NCBI RefSeq assembly: GCF_021458635.1
Contig: NZ_JAIRDQ010000002.1
Location: 62,001 to 126,000, forward strand
Origin: Bradyrhizobium monzae
GTDB lineage: Bacteria > Pseudomonadota > Alphaproteobacteria > Rhizobiales > Xanthobacteraceae
DNA: 64,000 nt
Reading direction: 5' to 3'
A program made the position numbers and the translations under genes. Below the pieces are notes generated by a model. The model searched no databases and was not told the origin of the DNA. It saw only the letters and a list, made by a program, of their open reading frames with translations. Below are positions 56,466-64,000 of this stretch, piece after piece (position 1 is the stretch's first letter; every line of letters starts with the position of its first letter).

Positions 56466-56957
56466 ATGACTAACACCCCTACCCGCATCTATGTCGACGC
56501 CGACGCCTGCCCGGTGAAGGACGAAATCTACCGCGTCGCGCTCCGTCACGGCGTGCCCGTGAGCGTGGTCGCCGGCAATTTTATTCGCGTGCCCCACGAT
56601 CCCCTGATCGAGCGCATCGCCGCAGGTAACGGCATGGACGCGGCCGACGACTGGATCGCGGAGCGGGCCAGGCTCGGCGACGTCGTCATCACCTCGGACA
56701 TTCCGCTGGCGAGCCGCTGCGTGAAAGCCGGCGCCGACGTGATCGCGCCGAACGGCAAACCCTTCACGGAGGAGTCGATCGGAATGACGCTGGCGGTGCG
56801 CAATCTGATGACGGATCTGCGCTCGGCCGGCGAAGTCACCGGCGGCCCACGCTCGTTCGCCCCACGCGACCGTTCCACCTTCCTCTCGGCGCTCGACCAG
56901 ACGCTGCGCCGGATCCAGCGCCGCCGCGCCGATCAGGCCGCAACAAGCCAGGGTTAG
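56466..56957 (+). CDS. YaiI/YqxD-family protein (DUF188, PIN-like)
   Basis: 163 residues. Family motifs: [18 protein letters not shown] at the start, [27 protein letters not shown] and [13 protein letters not shown]. The acidic residues suggest a PIN-like nuclease fold, but the function is not established. The divergent hot-dog gene lies 106 bases away. It is followed after 2 bases by the ABC-F gene, probably one operon. Confidence 0.92.
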   Translation: MTNTPTRIYVDADACPVKDEIYRVALRHGVPVSVVAGNFIRVPHDPLIERIAAGNGMDAADDWIAERARLGDVVITSDIPLASRCVKAGADVIAPNGKPFTEESIGMTLAVRNLMTDLRSAGEVTGGPRSFAPRDRSTFLSALDQTLRRIQRRRADQAATSQG

Positions 56958-56959
56958 TC

Positions 56960-58771
56960 ATGGCGCCGCCGCTGATCCAACTCAAAGACATCAAGCTGAC
57001 CTTTGGCGGCACGCCGCTTTTGAGCGGCGTCGAGCTCAATGTCGCACCATCCGAGCGCGTCTGCCTGATCGGCCGCAATGGCTCCGGCAAGTCGACGCTG
57101 CTGAAGATCGCGGCCGGCATCGTCGAGCCCGACGGCGGCACGCGCTTCGTGCAGCCCGGCGCGACGGTTCGCTATTTGCCGCAGGAGCCTGATTTCGGCA
57201 ACCACAAGACCACGCTCGCTTATGTCGAAGCGGGGCTCGCACCGGGTGACGATCCGTACCAGGCACGTTACCTGGTCGAGCAGCTTGGACTCACCGGCAA
57301 CGAGAACCCGGCCAACGTCTCCGGCGGCGAGGCCCGCCGCGCGGCGCTCGCACGCGTGCTGGCGCCCTCGCCCGACATCTTGCTGCTGGACGAGCCGACC
57401 AACCATCTCGATCTCTCCACGATCGAATGGCTGGAAAAGGAGCTCGACAGCCGCCGCGGCGCGCTGGTGATCATCAGCCACGACCGCCGCTTCCTCACCA
57501 ATCTCTCGCGCTCCACCGCCTGGCTCGATCGTGGCAAGATCAAGCAGATCGACCGCGGCTTCGCCTCGTTCGAGAGCTGGCGCGACGAGGTGCTGGCGGA
57601 AGAAGAGCGCGACCAGCACAAGCTCGACCGCAAGATCGTCGACGAGGAGCACTGGCTGCGGCACGGCGTCTCCGGCCGGCGCAAGCGCAACGTCAAGCGG
57701 CTCGGCAATCTGCATGCGCTACGCGACCAGCGCCGCAACTATCGCGGCACCGCGGGCACCGCCAGTCTCGCCGCCGCTGAAGCCGAGCAATCCGGCAAGC
57801 TGGTGATCGAGGCCAAGGGCGTCACCAAGGCCTTTGGCGACCGTATCATCGTCGATGGTTTCTCGACCCGCATCCAGCGCGGCGACCGGCTCGGCATCAT
57901 CGGTCCCAACGGCGCTGGCAAGACGACGCTGGTCAATCTGCTGACGGGCGGTGCGGAACCGGATTCGGGCACCCTGCGGCTGGGCGCCAATCTGGAGACG
58001 GCGACGCTCGACCAGCACCGCGAAAGCCTCGATCCCAAGTCGACGCTGGCCGAGGCGCTGACCGGCGGCCGTGGTGACCAGATCATGGTCGGCGGCAAGC
58101 CGAAGCACGTGGTCGGCTACATGAAGGACTTCCTGTTCGCCCAGGAGCAGCGCGGCACGCCCGTGGAAGTGCTCTCCGGCGGTGAGCGAGGCCGGCTGAT
58201 GCTGGCCCGCGCGCTGGCCAAGCCTTCGAACCTTTTGGTGCTGGACGAGCCGACCAACGATCTCGATCTCGAAACGCTGGACGTGCTCGAAGACATGCTC
58301 GGCGACTACGAGGGCACCGTCATCCTGATCAGCCATGATCGCGACTTCCTCGATCGCATCGTCACCTCGGTGATTGCGCCCGAAGGCAACGGCAAATGGA
58401 CCGAATATGCCGGCGGCTACAGCGACATGCTCACGCAACGCGGCGCCGACCTGAAGCGCGAGACCGCGAAGGTACAAGCGCCCGTGGAGAAGAAAGAGGA
58501 GCGGCAAGCCGCTCCCTCGTCCGCGTCCAAGCGGAAGCTGAGCTTCAACGAGAAGCATGCGCTGGAGACGCTGCCGAAGAAGATGGAAACGTTGCACGCC
58601 GATATTGCCAAGCTGCAGCGCGTGCTGGATGATCCCAACCTCTACGCCAAGGACCGTAAGAGGTTTGACGACACGTCCGCCGCCATCGCCAGGGCGCATG
58701 AGGAACTGTCCGCCTCCGAAGAGCGCTGGCTCGAACTTGAGATGCTTCGCGAAGAAATAGAGCAGGCTTAA
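56960..58771 (+). CDS. uup: ABC-F ATPase, Uup type
   Basis: 603 residues with two ATPase domains and no membrane part. Domain 1: GRNGSGKST, VSGGEARRAALARV, ILLLDEPTNHLDL. Linker at about 215-270 (basic, RRKRNVKRLGN). Domain 2: GPNGAGKTT, LSGGERGRLMLARA, LLVLDEPTNDLDL. A C-terminal coiled coil (about 540-603) after a charged spacer is the Uup-specific feature. These proteins act on ribosomes or branched DNA. Ends 3 bases before the PLP enzyme gene, so three genes here appear cotranscribed. Confidence 0.93.
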   Translation: MAPPLIQLKDIKLTFGGTPLLSGVELNVAPSERVCLIGRNGSGKSTLLKIAAGIVEPDGGTRFVQPGATVRYLPQEPDFGNHKTTLAYVEAGLAPGDDPYQARYLVEQLGLTGNENPANVSGGEARRAALARVLAPSPDILLLDEPTNHLDLSTIEWLEKELDSRRGALVIISHDRRFLTNLSRSTAWLDRGKIKQIDRGFASFESWRDEVLAEEERDQHKLDRKIVDEEHWLRHGVSGRRKRNVKRLGNLHALRDQRRNYRGTAGTASLAAAEAEQSGKLVIEAKGVTKAFGDRIIVDGFSTRIQRGDRLGIIGPNGAGKTTLVNLLTGGAEPDSGTLRLGANLETATLDQHRESLDPKSTLAEALTGGRGDQIMVGGKPKHVVGYMKDFLFAQEQRGTPVEVLSGGERGRLMLARALAKPSNLLVLDEPTNDLDLETLDVLEDMLGDYEGTVILISHDRDFLDRIVTSVIAPEGNGKWTEYAGGYSDMLTQRGADLKRETAKVQAPVEKKEERQAAPSSASKRKLSFNEKHALETLPKKMETLHADIAKLQRVLDDPNLYAKDRKRFDDTSAAIARAHEELSASEERWLELEMLREEIEQA

Positions 58772-58774
58772 CCC

Positions 58775-59854
58775 ATGACCACTCCCCTCGCCGCCAAGAT
58801 CGCCCGTGAATACGGCACGCCCTGCGCCGTCATCGACATGGACAAGGTCGAGCGCAACATCGCGCGAATCCAGAAGGTCTGCGACGGCGCCGGCGTCGCC
58901 AACCGGCCGCATATCAAGACGCACAAGAACCCGACCATCGCGAAGATGCAGGTCGCGGCCGGCGCCAAAGGCATCACCTGCCAGAAGATCGGCGAGGCCG
59001 AGATCATGGCCAATGCCGGCATCGACGACATCCTGATCAGCTACAATCTGCTGGGCGAGGAAAAGATGGCGCGGCTCGGCGCGCTGAATGCCAAGACCAA
59101 CATGACGGTCGCCGCCGACAATTCGACCGTCGTTGCGGGACTGCCGAAGGCGGCCGCGGCCTCGGGCCGTCCGCTCTCGGTCGTCGTCGAGTGCGATACC
59201 GGCCGCAAGCGCGCGGGCGTCGAGACGCCGGCGGAGGCGATTGCGCTGGCGCGCGAGATCGCCGCGTCCAAGGGACTGGAGTTTGCCGGCTTCATGCTCT
59301 ACCCGACCGAGACCGGCTGGGGCGATGCGCAGAAGTTCTTCGACGAGGCGCTGGCCGGCGTGCGCGCGCACGGGCTCGATGCCAAGATCGTCTCGACCGG
59401 CGGCACGCCGAACCTCGTCAACATCGGCAAGCTCAAGGGCGGCACCGAGCACCGCTTCGGCACCTACATCTACAACGACCGCATGCAGGTCGCAGCCGGC
59501 TCCGCCACCTGGGACGATTGCGCCCTGCACATCTATTCGACGGTGGTGAGCCGCGCCGCACCCGAACGCGGCATTCTCGATGCCGGCTCGAAGACGCTGA
59601 CATCAGATACCGGCGGGCTCGACGGCCACGGCCTGATCCTCGAACACCCCGAAGCCAAGATCGCACGCCTCGCCGAGGAGCACGGCTTCCTCGACCTCTC
59701 CCGCAGCAACACCCGGCCGAACGTCGGCGACGTCGTGCGCATCGTGCCGAACCACGTCTGCGTCGTCGTCAACATGATGGACGAGGTGGTGATGGTCCGC
59801 GGCGACGAGATCATCGGCACGCTGCCGGTGGCCGCGCGGGGGAAGCTGCGGTAA
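58775..59854 (+). CDS. DSD1-family PLP enzyme (D-threonine aldolase/D-serine dehydratase-like)
   Basis: 359 residues of the alanine racemase-like fold-type III. PLP lysine in NRPHIKTHKNP; GITCQKIGEAEIM; phosphate-binding VSTGGTPNL; and the C-terminal metal pair in PNHVCVVVNMMD (H-x-C), characteristic of D-threonine aldolase and eukaryotic-type D-serine dehydratase. It would cleave or deaminate D-beta-hydroxy amino acids. Which of the two reactions cannot be decided. Last gene of the YaiI-Uup operon; a repeat element follows its stop. Confidence 0.9.
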   Translation: MTTPLAAKIAREYGTPCAVIDMDKVERNIARIQKVCDGAGVANRPHIKTHKNPTIAKMQVAAGAKGITCQKIGEAEIMANAGIDDILISYNLLGEEKMARLGALNAKTNMTVAADNSTVVAGLPKAAAASGRPLSVVVECDTGRKRAGVETPAEAIALAREIAASKGLEFAGFMLYPTETGWGDAQKFFDEALAGVRAHGLDAKIVSTGGTPNLVNIGKLKGGTEHRFGTYIYNDRMQVAAGSATWDDCALHIYSTVVSRAAPERGILDAGSKTLTSDTGGLDGHGLILEHPEAKIARLAEEHGFLDLSRSNTRPNVGDVVRIVPNHVCVVVNMMDEVVMVRGDEIIGTLPVAARGKLR

Positions 59855-59875
59855 GGGCGCACTGCTCCCTCGACC

Positions 59876-59960
59876 GTCATTGCGAGGAGCTCTTGCGACG
59901 AAGCAATCCAGACTACCTCGGCGGAGGGATTCTGGATTGCTTCGCTGCGCTCGCAATGAC
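59876..59960. repeat. Intergenic palindromic element, GTCATTGCGAG family
   Basis: Begins GTCATTGCGAGGAGC, ends CTCGCAATGAC, with inner arms GAAGCAATCCAGA / TCTGGATTGCTTC. Same family as 45715-45798. It lies between convergent genes. Confidence 0.85.
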
Positions 59961-59974
59961 GGTGGTTAGCGGGC

Positions 59975-61189
59975 TCAAGCGAGCCAACGCAGCACACCTG
60001 TTCCCGCCGCAGCCCCCGTCGCAAACGACGCCTGCAGCAGATAGCCGCCGGTCGGGGCCTCCCAGTCCAGCATCTCGCCGGCGGCGAAAACGCCGGGCAA
60101 TTTGCACAGCATGAAATGGTCGTCGAGCTCATCGAAGGCGATCCCGCCCGCGGTCGAGATGGCGCGATCGATCGGGGCCACTCCAGTGAGCTGGACGGGA
60201 ATCGCGTTCACCAGATGCGCTAGTTCAGCAGGCGACAGCGTTGCCAGCGGCCGACCGGATGCAATGGCTGTTTCCTGCATCAACCCAATGCCGACCGGCG
60301 ACACTTGCGCCGCCTTGCGCAGGAAGTTCGCGAGGGATTGCTTGCCACGCGTGCCCGAGAGGCGCGTGGTCAGCGCGTCGGCGTTGAGATCGGGCCGCAA
60401 GGCGATCGTCAGTGTGGCCTGCCCGATCCCCAGCACCGCCTCGCGCAACTCGGCCGACAGTGCGTAAATCGCGCCGCCCTCGATGCCGCTGCGGGTGATC
60501 ATGGCTTCGCCGCGCACCGTGTGCGCCCCGATCGTCAGCGCCACGCCCTTGAGCGGCTGGCCTTCGAACCGGTCGCGAAACACGTCGGACCATGCGACCG
60601 CGAAGCCGGAATTGGCCGGCCTGAGCTTTGAGACGGAAACGCCCTTCGCAGCGAGACAATCGACCCACGCGCCGTCCGAGCCGAGCCGCGGCCAGCTCGC
60701 GCCACCGAGCGCGAGCACCGTTGCGCTGGCATCGATGGCAAGCGCGCCATCGGATGTCTGAAATTGGAGCCGGCCCTCCGCGTCCCAGCCGGTCCAGCGA
60801 TGTCGAAACGCAAATTGCACGCCGGCGGCATCGAGCCGCCGCAGCCAGGCGCGCAGCAAGGGCGAGGCCTTGAAGGCTTTTGGAAACACCCGTCCGCTGC
60901 TGCCGACAAAGGTGAGCTGCCCAAGCGCGGCGCTCCAGTCGCGCAGCGCGTCGGGCGGAAACGCCTCGACCGCGGCGCGTAAATGCGGCATCGCCTCCCG
61001 GTAGCGTGCGAGGAAATCCGGCAGCGGCTCGCTGTGGGTGAGATTGAGCCCGCCACGGCCGGCCATCAGGAATTTGCGGCCTGCGGACGGCATGGCGTCG
61101 TAGATGGTGACGCGGGCGCCGCTCTGCGCGAGCACCTCCGCCGCCATCAGCCCGGCGGGACCGGCACCGATGACGGCGACGTCAGTCAG
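59975..61189 (-). CDS. HI0933-like flavoprotein (TIGR03862 type), probable CTG start
   Basis: 404 residues if read from the CTG at 61189. The usual first ATG (61147) would cut off the FAD-binding loop VAVIGAGPAGL, which lies in frame just upstream; no ATG, GTG or TTG starts that part. The CTG overlaps the stop of the SDR gene as CTGA, like the common ATGA coupling, and GGGG lies about 6 bases before. Further motifs: AGRKFLMAGRGGLNLTHSE, SGRVFPKAFKASPLL, and the C-terminal GVFAAGEMLDWEAPTGGY. Family members are FAD/NAD(P)-dependent proteins of unknown reaction. Confidence 0.85.
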   Translation of the reverse strand: MTDVAVIGAGPAGLMAAEVLAQSGARVTIYDAMPSAGRKFLMAGRGGLNLTHSEPLPDFLARYREAMPHLRAAVEAFPPDALRDWSAALGQLTFVGSSGRVFPKAFKASPLLRAWLRRLDAAGVQFAFRHRWTGWDAEGRLQFQTSDGALAIDASATVLALGGASWPRLGSDGAWVDCLAAKGVSVSKLRPANSGFAVAWSDVFRDRFEGQPLKGVALTIGAHTVRGEAMITRSGIEGGAIYALSAELREAVLGIGQATLTIALRPDLNADALTTRLSGTRGKQSLANFLRKAAQVSPVGIGLMQETAIASGRPLATLSPAELAHLVNAIPVQLTGVAPIDRAISTAGGIAFDELDDHFMLCKLPGVFAAGEMLDWEAPTGGYLLQASFATGAAAGTGVLRWLA

Positions 61190-62103
61190 AGCTTGATCCC
61201 CGCCCGTGCCGCGGCCTGCGCCACATACTTCTGCGTCTGCTCGAACGCGCCGGTGAGCGCCCTGGCCTTCGACATGTCGCTGATCTCAGCGAAATGCGCG
61301 GCGACCGCATCGGGGGTCCAGTCGGACTCCGGCAGGTTGATGCCTTCGCTCTCCAGAATCTTGATCACGGCGAAGGAGCCGGCACCCGCGCCCATGATGG
61401 TGCGGGTCGGCGCGTCCTCGCTGAGCATGTACTCGACCGCAGGCGTGATCGCATTCGGCTTCATCAGCTGCAGCGCCTGCGGCGGCAGCAGCTCTTCGGT
61501 CATGCGGGTCGCCGCCGTTGGCGAGATGATGTTGACGCGGATGTTGGTCTTGCGGCCTTCCTCGGCCAGCACATTCATCAGACCAACCATGCCGGACTTT
61601 GCCGCGCCATAATTGGCCTGGCCGAAATTGCCGTAGAGGCCGGAGGACGAGGTCGTCAGCACGATGCGGCCGTAATTGCGGTCGCGCATGCCGGCCCAGA
61701 CCGCCTTGCAGCAATAGAAGGTGCCGACGAGGTGCACGTCGAGCACCTTCTGGAAATCGGCGGCTTCCATCTTGCCGAACGACTTGTCGCGCAGGATGCC
61801 GGCATTGGCGCACATCAAATCGACGCTGCCCCATTCCTTGGTGGCGCGCTCGACCATGGCCGTGACCTGCTCGAAATTGGAAACGTCGGCACCGTCGGCC
61901 ATTGCGGTACCGCCGGCTTTGCGGATCTCCTCGACCACGGCCTCCGCCGGAGAGAGCGAGGCGCCCGTGCCGTCACGCGCGCCGCCGAAATCGTTGACGA
62001 CGACTTTCGCGCCGCGGCTCGCGAGGCCTAGCGCGTGCGCCTTTCCGAGACCATTGCCCGCGCCGGTGACGATGGCGACGCGTCCGTCGAACCTGATTGC
62101 CAT
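61186..62103 (-). CDS. SDR-family dehydrogenase (3-hydroxyacyl-CoA dehydrogenase of MFE-2 type)
   Basis: 305 residues. Nucleotide loop VTGAGNGLGKAHA, then VVNDFGG; NAG at the fourth strand; catalytic S-Y-K in TTSSSGLYGNFGQANYGAAKSG (seen as TSSSG and YGAAK). The extended N-terminal loop (DGTGASLSPAEAVVEEIRKAGG, i.e. D-G-T-G) and the long C-terminal tail are as in the dehydrogenase half of MFE-2 multifunctional beta-oxidation proteins. Likely acts on 3-hydroxyacyl-CoA with NAD. The MaoC gene (62335) and acyl-CoA synthetase lie upstream on the same strand. Confidence 0.9.
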   Translation of the reverse strand: MAIRFDGRVAIVTGAGNGLGKAHALGLASRGAKVVVNDFGGARDGTGASLSPAEAVVEEIRKAGGTAMADGADVSNFEQVTAMVERATKEWGSVDLMCANAGILRDKSFGKMEAADFQKVLDVHLVGTFYCCKAVWAGMRDRNYGRIVLTTSSSGLYGNFGQANYGAAKSGMVGLMNVLAEEGRKTNIRVNIISPTAATRMTEELLPPQALQLMKPNAITPAVEYMLSEDAPTRTIMGAGAGSFAVIKILESEGINLPESDWTPDAVAAHFAEISDMSKARALTGAFEQTQKYVAQAAARAGIKL

Positions 62104-62119
62104 TGCGTTTCCTTTCTTC

Positions 62120-62261
62120 CCTTCTCCCCTTGCGGGAGAAGGTGGCGCGAAGCGCCGGATGAGGGGTATCTCTCGGCAGATGAACGTGTGGAGAGATACC
62201 CCTCACCCGGCTTCATCTCGCTCCGCTCGATTTCGACACCCTCTCCCGCAAGGGGAGAGGG
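62120..62261. repeat. Intergenic palindromic element with CTCCCCTTGCGGGAGA hairpins
   Basis: Outer hairpins TCTCCCCTTGCGGGAGA and CTCTCCCGCAAGGGGAGAG, and inner arms GGGGTATCTCTC / GAGAGATACCCC around a 16-base loop, so the whole can fold as one long stem. It lies between the SDR gene and the MaoC gene. Confidence 0.85.
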
Positions 62262-62300
62262 TGCACCGAGCCAGATTCGACAGCTTTTGAGCAGCGATGA

Positions 62301-62322
62301 ATGGCCGGGTCAAGCCCGGCCA
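62301..62322. repeat. Short palindrome GGCCGGG-TCAAG-CCCGGCC
   Basis: Perfect hairpin, nine-base arms ATGGCCGGG / CCCGGCCAT less the 4-5 base loop; the same hairpin occurs in 45830-45913. Lies 13 bases beyond the MaoC stop and could end that transcript. Confidence 0.75.
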
Positions 62323-62334
62323 TGGCGGCCCGGC

Positions 62335-62814
62335 TCAGGCGAAATAGATCAGGCCGAGCCAGTCGGCGACCAGCGCGGGCTTATCCTCGCCTTCGATCTC
62401 CACCGTCACGTTGGTGCGGGTCTGCAATTCGTTCGGCTTGCGCAGCTTGGCCTCCACCAGCACAAAACGGCCTCGGACGCGTTTGCCCGAGCGCACCGGC
62501 GAGATGAAGCGCAGCTTGTCGAAACCGTAATTGACGCCCATCGTGGTGCCCGCAATCGCCGGCATCACTTCGTAGGACATCACCGACATCATCGACATGG
62601 TCAGGAAGCCGTGCGCGATCGTGGTGCCGAACGCCGTCTCCTTCTTCGCCCTATCGGGGTCGACATGGATGAACTGATGATCCTCGGTCACGTCGGCATA
62701 GCTGTCGATGCGGGGCTGATCGATCAGGTGCCAGGACGATACGCCGATCTCCTTGCCGACCATGGCCTGATAGGCCTCCAGCGTGATCGGCGGCTTCTTC
62801 CAGATTTCGTTCAT
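62335..62814 (-). CDS. MaoC-family (R)-specific enoyl-CoA hydratase
   Basis: 159 residues. Hot-dog fold with the hydratase motif: YADVTEDHQFIHVD, AFGTTIAHGFLTMSM, giving the catalytic Asp and His. NYGFDKLRFISPVRSGKRV follows. It hydrates trans-2-enoyl-CoA to the (R)-3-hydroxyacyl form, which pairs with an MFE-2-type dehydrogenase such as the SDR protein encoded next. Begins 6 bases after the acyl-CoA synthetase stop, so is cotranscribed with it. Confidence 0.93.
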   Translation of the reverse strand: MNEIWKKPPITLEAYQAMVGKEIGVSSWHLIDQPRIDSYADVTEDHQFIHVDPDRAKKETAFGTTIAHGFLTMSMMSVMSYEVMPAIAGTTMGVNYGFDKLRFISPVRSGKRVRGRFVLVEAKLRKPNELQTRTNVTVEIEGEDKPALVADWLGLIYFA

Positions 62815-62820
62815 TTCGCT

Positions 62821-64000
62821 TCAGGTCTCACTTCTTGTTTTCGGCAGCTCCGGAAAATCCTCCTCGCGGAATTCCCGGCCGCGCAGCGGATCGTTGCGAT
62901 CATCGTCGCGTTCGAGCCGTCGTAGCTGCACGCGGCGGATTTTGCCAGAGATCGTCTTCGGCAGTTCGGTGACGATTTCGAGGCGGCGGATGCGCTTGAA
63001 CGGCGCAAGCCGCGCGTGCAGGTGCCTGAAGATGGAGAGCGCCGTCTCCGGCGTTCCCTCCGCTCCCGAGGTGAGCAGCACGAAGGCCTTGGGGATCGCG
63101 AGCCGGATCGGATCGGGGCTCGGCACCACCGCGGCTTCCGCAACGAGCTCGTGCTCGAGCAGCACGCTCTCCAGCTCGAACGGACTGATGCGATAGTCGG
63201 AGGATTTGAACACGTCGTCGGATCGGCCGACGAAGGTGAGATAGCCGTCGTCGTCAGCGAATACGACGTCGCCGCTGCGATAGAGCTGGCCTTCGGCGCC
63301 GGAGAGCTTGCCGTCGTCGCCCTGATAGCCCTGCATCAATCCGGCCGGACGATCGGCACCCAGCAGCAGCGCCACTTCGCCCTCCTTGGCCGGATGGCCA
63401 TCGGCATCGCTGACCTGGACGCGATAGCCCGGCAGCGGGCGGCCCATCGAGCCGACCTTGATCTTTTGCCCCGGCGAGTTGCCGGCGAGCGCCGTGGTCT
63501 CGGTCTGGCCGTAGCCGTCGCGGATGGTGAGGCCCCAGGCGGCTTGCACCTGGTCGATCACCTCCGGATTGAGCGGCTCACCAGCGCCGCAGACTTCGCG
63601 CAAGGCGACCTTGAAGGCCGAAAGGTTCTCCTGAATGAACAGCCGCCACACCGTCGGCGGCGCACACAGCGTGGTGACGCCGCAACGGCCGATGGTGGCG
63701 AGCAGAGCCTTGGCATCGAAGCGCGGCTGATTGACCACGAACACGGTCGCTCCCGCATTCCACGGCGCGAAGAGGCAGCTCCAGGCGTGCTTGGCCCAGC
63801 CGGGCGACGAGATGTTGAGATGGACGTCGCCGGGCTTCAGTCCGATCCAGTACATGGTCGAGAGATGGCCGACCGGGTAACTCCGCTGGCTGTGCAGCAC
63901 GAGCTTTGGTTTTGCCGTCGTGCCCGAGGTGAAATAGAGCAGCATCGGATCGTCGGCCTTGGTCGGGCCGTCGGCGGCAAAGCCTTCAGAGGCTTTCGCC
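62821..64000 (-). CDS. Acyl-CoA synthetase (AMP-forming), C-terminal part
   Basis: Runs off the right edge; about 393 residues are present. ATP loop LLYFTSGTTAKPKLV, adenylate motif IRDGYGQTETT, hinge SSDYRISPFELESVLLEH, and the C-terminal catalytic lysine in LPKTISGKIRR. The pattern is that of medium-chain (AcsM-like) or propionyl/acetyl-type ligases. It activates a fatty or aromatic acid to its CoA ester, feeding the hydratase and dehydrogenase downstream. The frame continues upstream of the first visible ATG (63945) into the edge, so the start is outside the window. Confidence 0.93.
   Translation of the reverse strand, partial: AKASEGFAADGPTKADDPMLLYFTSGTTAKPKLVLHSQRSYPVGHLSTMYWIGLKPGDVHLNISSPGWAKHAWSCLFAPWNAGATVFVVNQPRFDAKALLATIGRCGVTTLCAPPTVWRLFIQENLSAFKVALREVCGAGEPLNPEVIDQVQAAWGLTIRDGYGQTETTALAGNSPGQKIKVGSMGRPLPGYRVQVSDADGHPAKEGEVALLLGADRPAGLMQGYQGDDGKLSGAEGQLYRSGDVVFADDDGYLTFVGRSDDVFKSSDYRISPFELESVLLEHELVAEAAVVPSPDPIRLAIPKAFVLLTSGAEGTPETALSIFRHLHARLAPFKRIRRLEIVTELPKTISGKIRRVQLRRLERDDDRNDPLRGREFREEDFPELPKTRSET

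Overview
The window looks like chromosome of a high-GC alphaproteobacterium of the Rhizobiales, most likely Bradyrhizobium or a close relative. This is inferred from the protein families, the many ABC uptake operons with paired regulators, the guaB/rsmB/guaA neighbourhood and the short palindromic intergenic repeats. I saw no rRNA, tRNA, CRISPR array or intact insertion sequence, but without tools I cannot exclude a tRNA.

Left end (1-10 kb): the first 2292 residues of a giant repeat adhesin of the type I secretion class, which runs off the left edge. Next come several small exported proteins, a broken fragment of a type I secretion adaptor (HlyD family), and a scrambled remnant joining a NUDIX start to an F420-reductase-like oxidoreductase.

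Accessory metabolism (10-32 kb) holds three uptake loci. (a) An Ugp-like ABC operon ends in an endonuclease/exonuclease/phosphatase-family phosphodiesterase and is divergent from a DeoR/GlpR-type repressor, with a GlpR-like palindrome between them. (b) A second sugar-type ABC system is followed by a GntR/UTRA regulator, a cytosolic sulfatase, its own formylglycine-generating enzyme and a divergent ClC channel; this looks like an import-then-desulfate pathway. (c) GntR, GMC oxidoreductase and an enolase-superfamily enzyme are divergent from a sulfonate/nitrate-type ABC transporter.

Island hotspot (32-36.4 kb): a gene-poor, decayed stretch, a metallo-beta-lactamase-fold gene broken by one in-frame stop, a serine hydrolase and an orphan HNH endonuclease. 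A 21-bp copy of the guaA 3' end lies 2.45 kb downstream of guaA, and a second guaA-like terminus (IEWE-stop in other codons) lies 1.7 kb further on. This suggests stacked, decayed integrations at the 3' end of guaA.

Core and housekeeping (36-64 kb): guaA, an NTF2-like protein, an HxlR regulator with an MFS pump, a cupin, a cold-shock protein, an RsmB-type methyltransferase, a MAPEG protein, a metallophosphoesterase, an MDR reductase, guaB, a DHA2-type MFS pump, an amidohydrolase, rlmE with a Ppx/GppA phosphatase, an orphan molybdenum hydroxylase subunit, a hot-dog protein, a YaiI-type protein, an Uup-type ABC-F ATPase, a DSD1-type PLP enzyme, an HI0933-type flavoprotein that seems to start at CTG, and an acyl-CoA module (SDR, MaoC hydratase, acyl-CoA synthetase running off the right edge). 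Palindromic repeat elements sit in many of the gaps between these genes.
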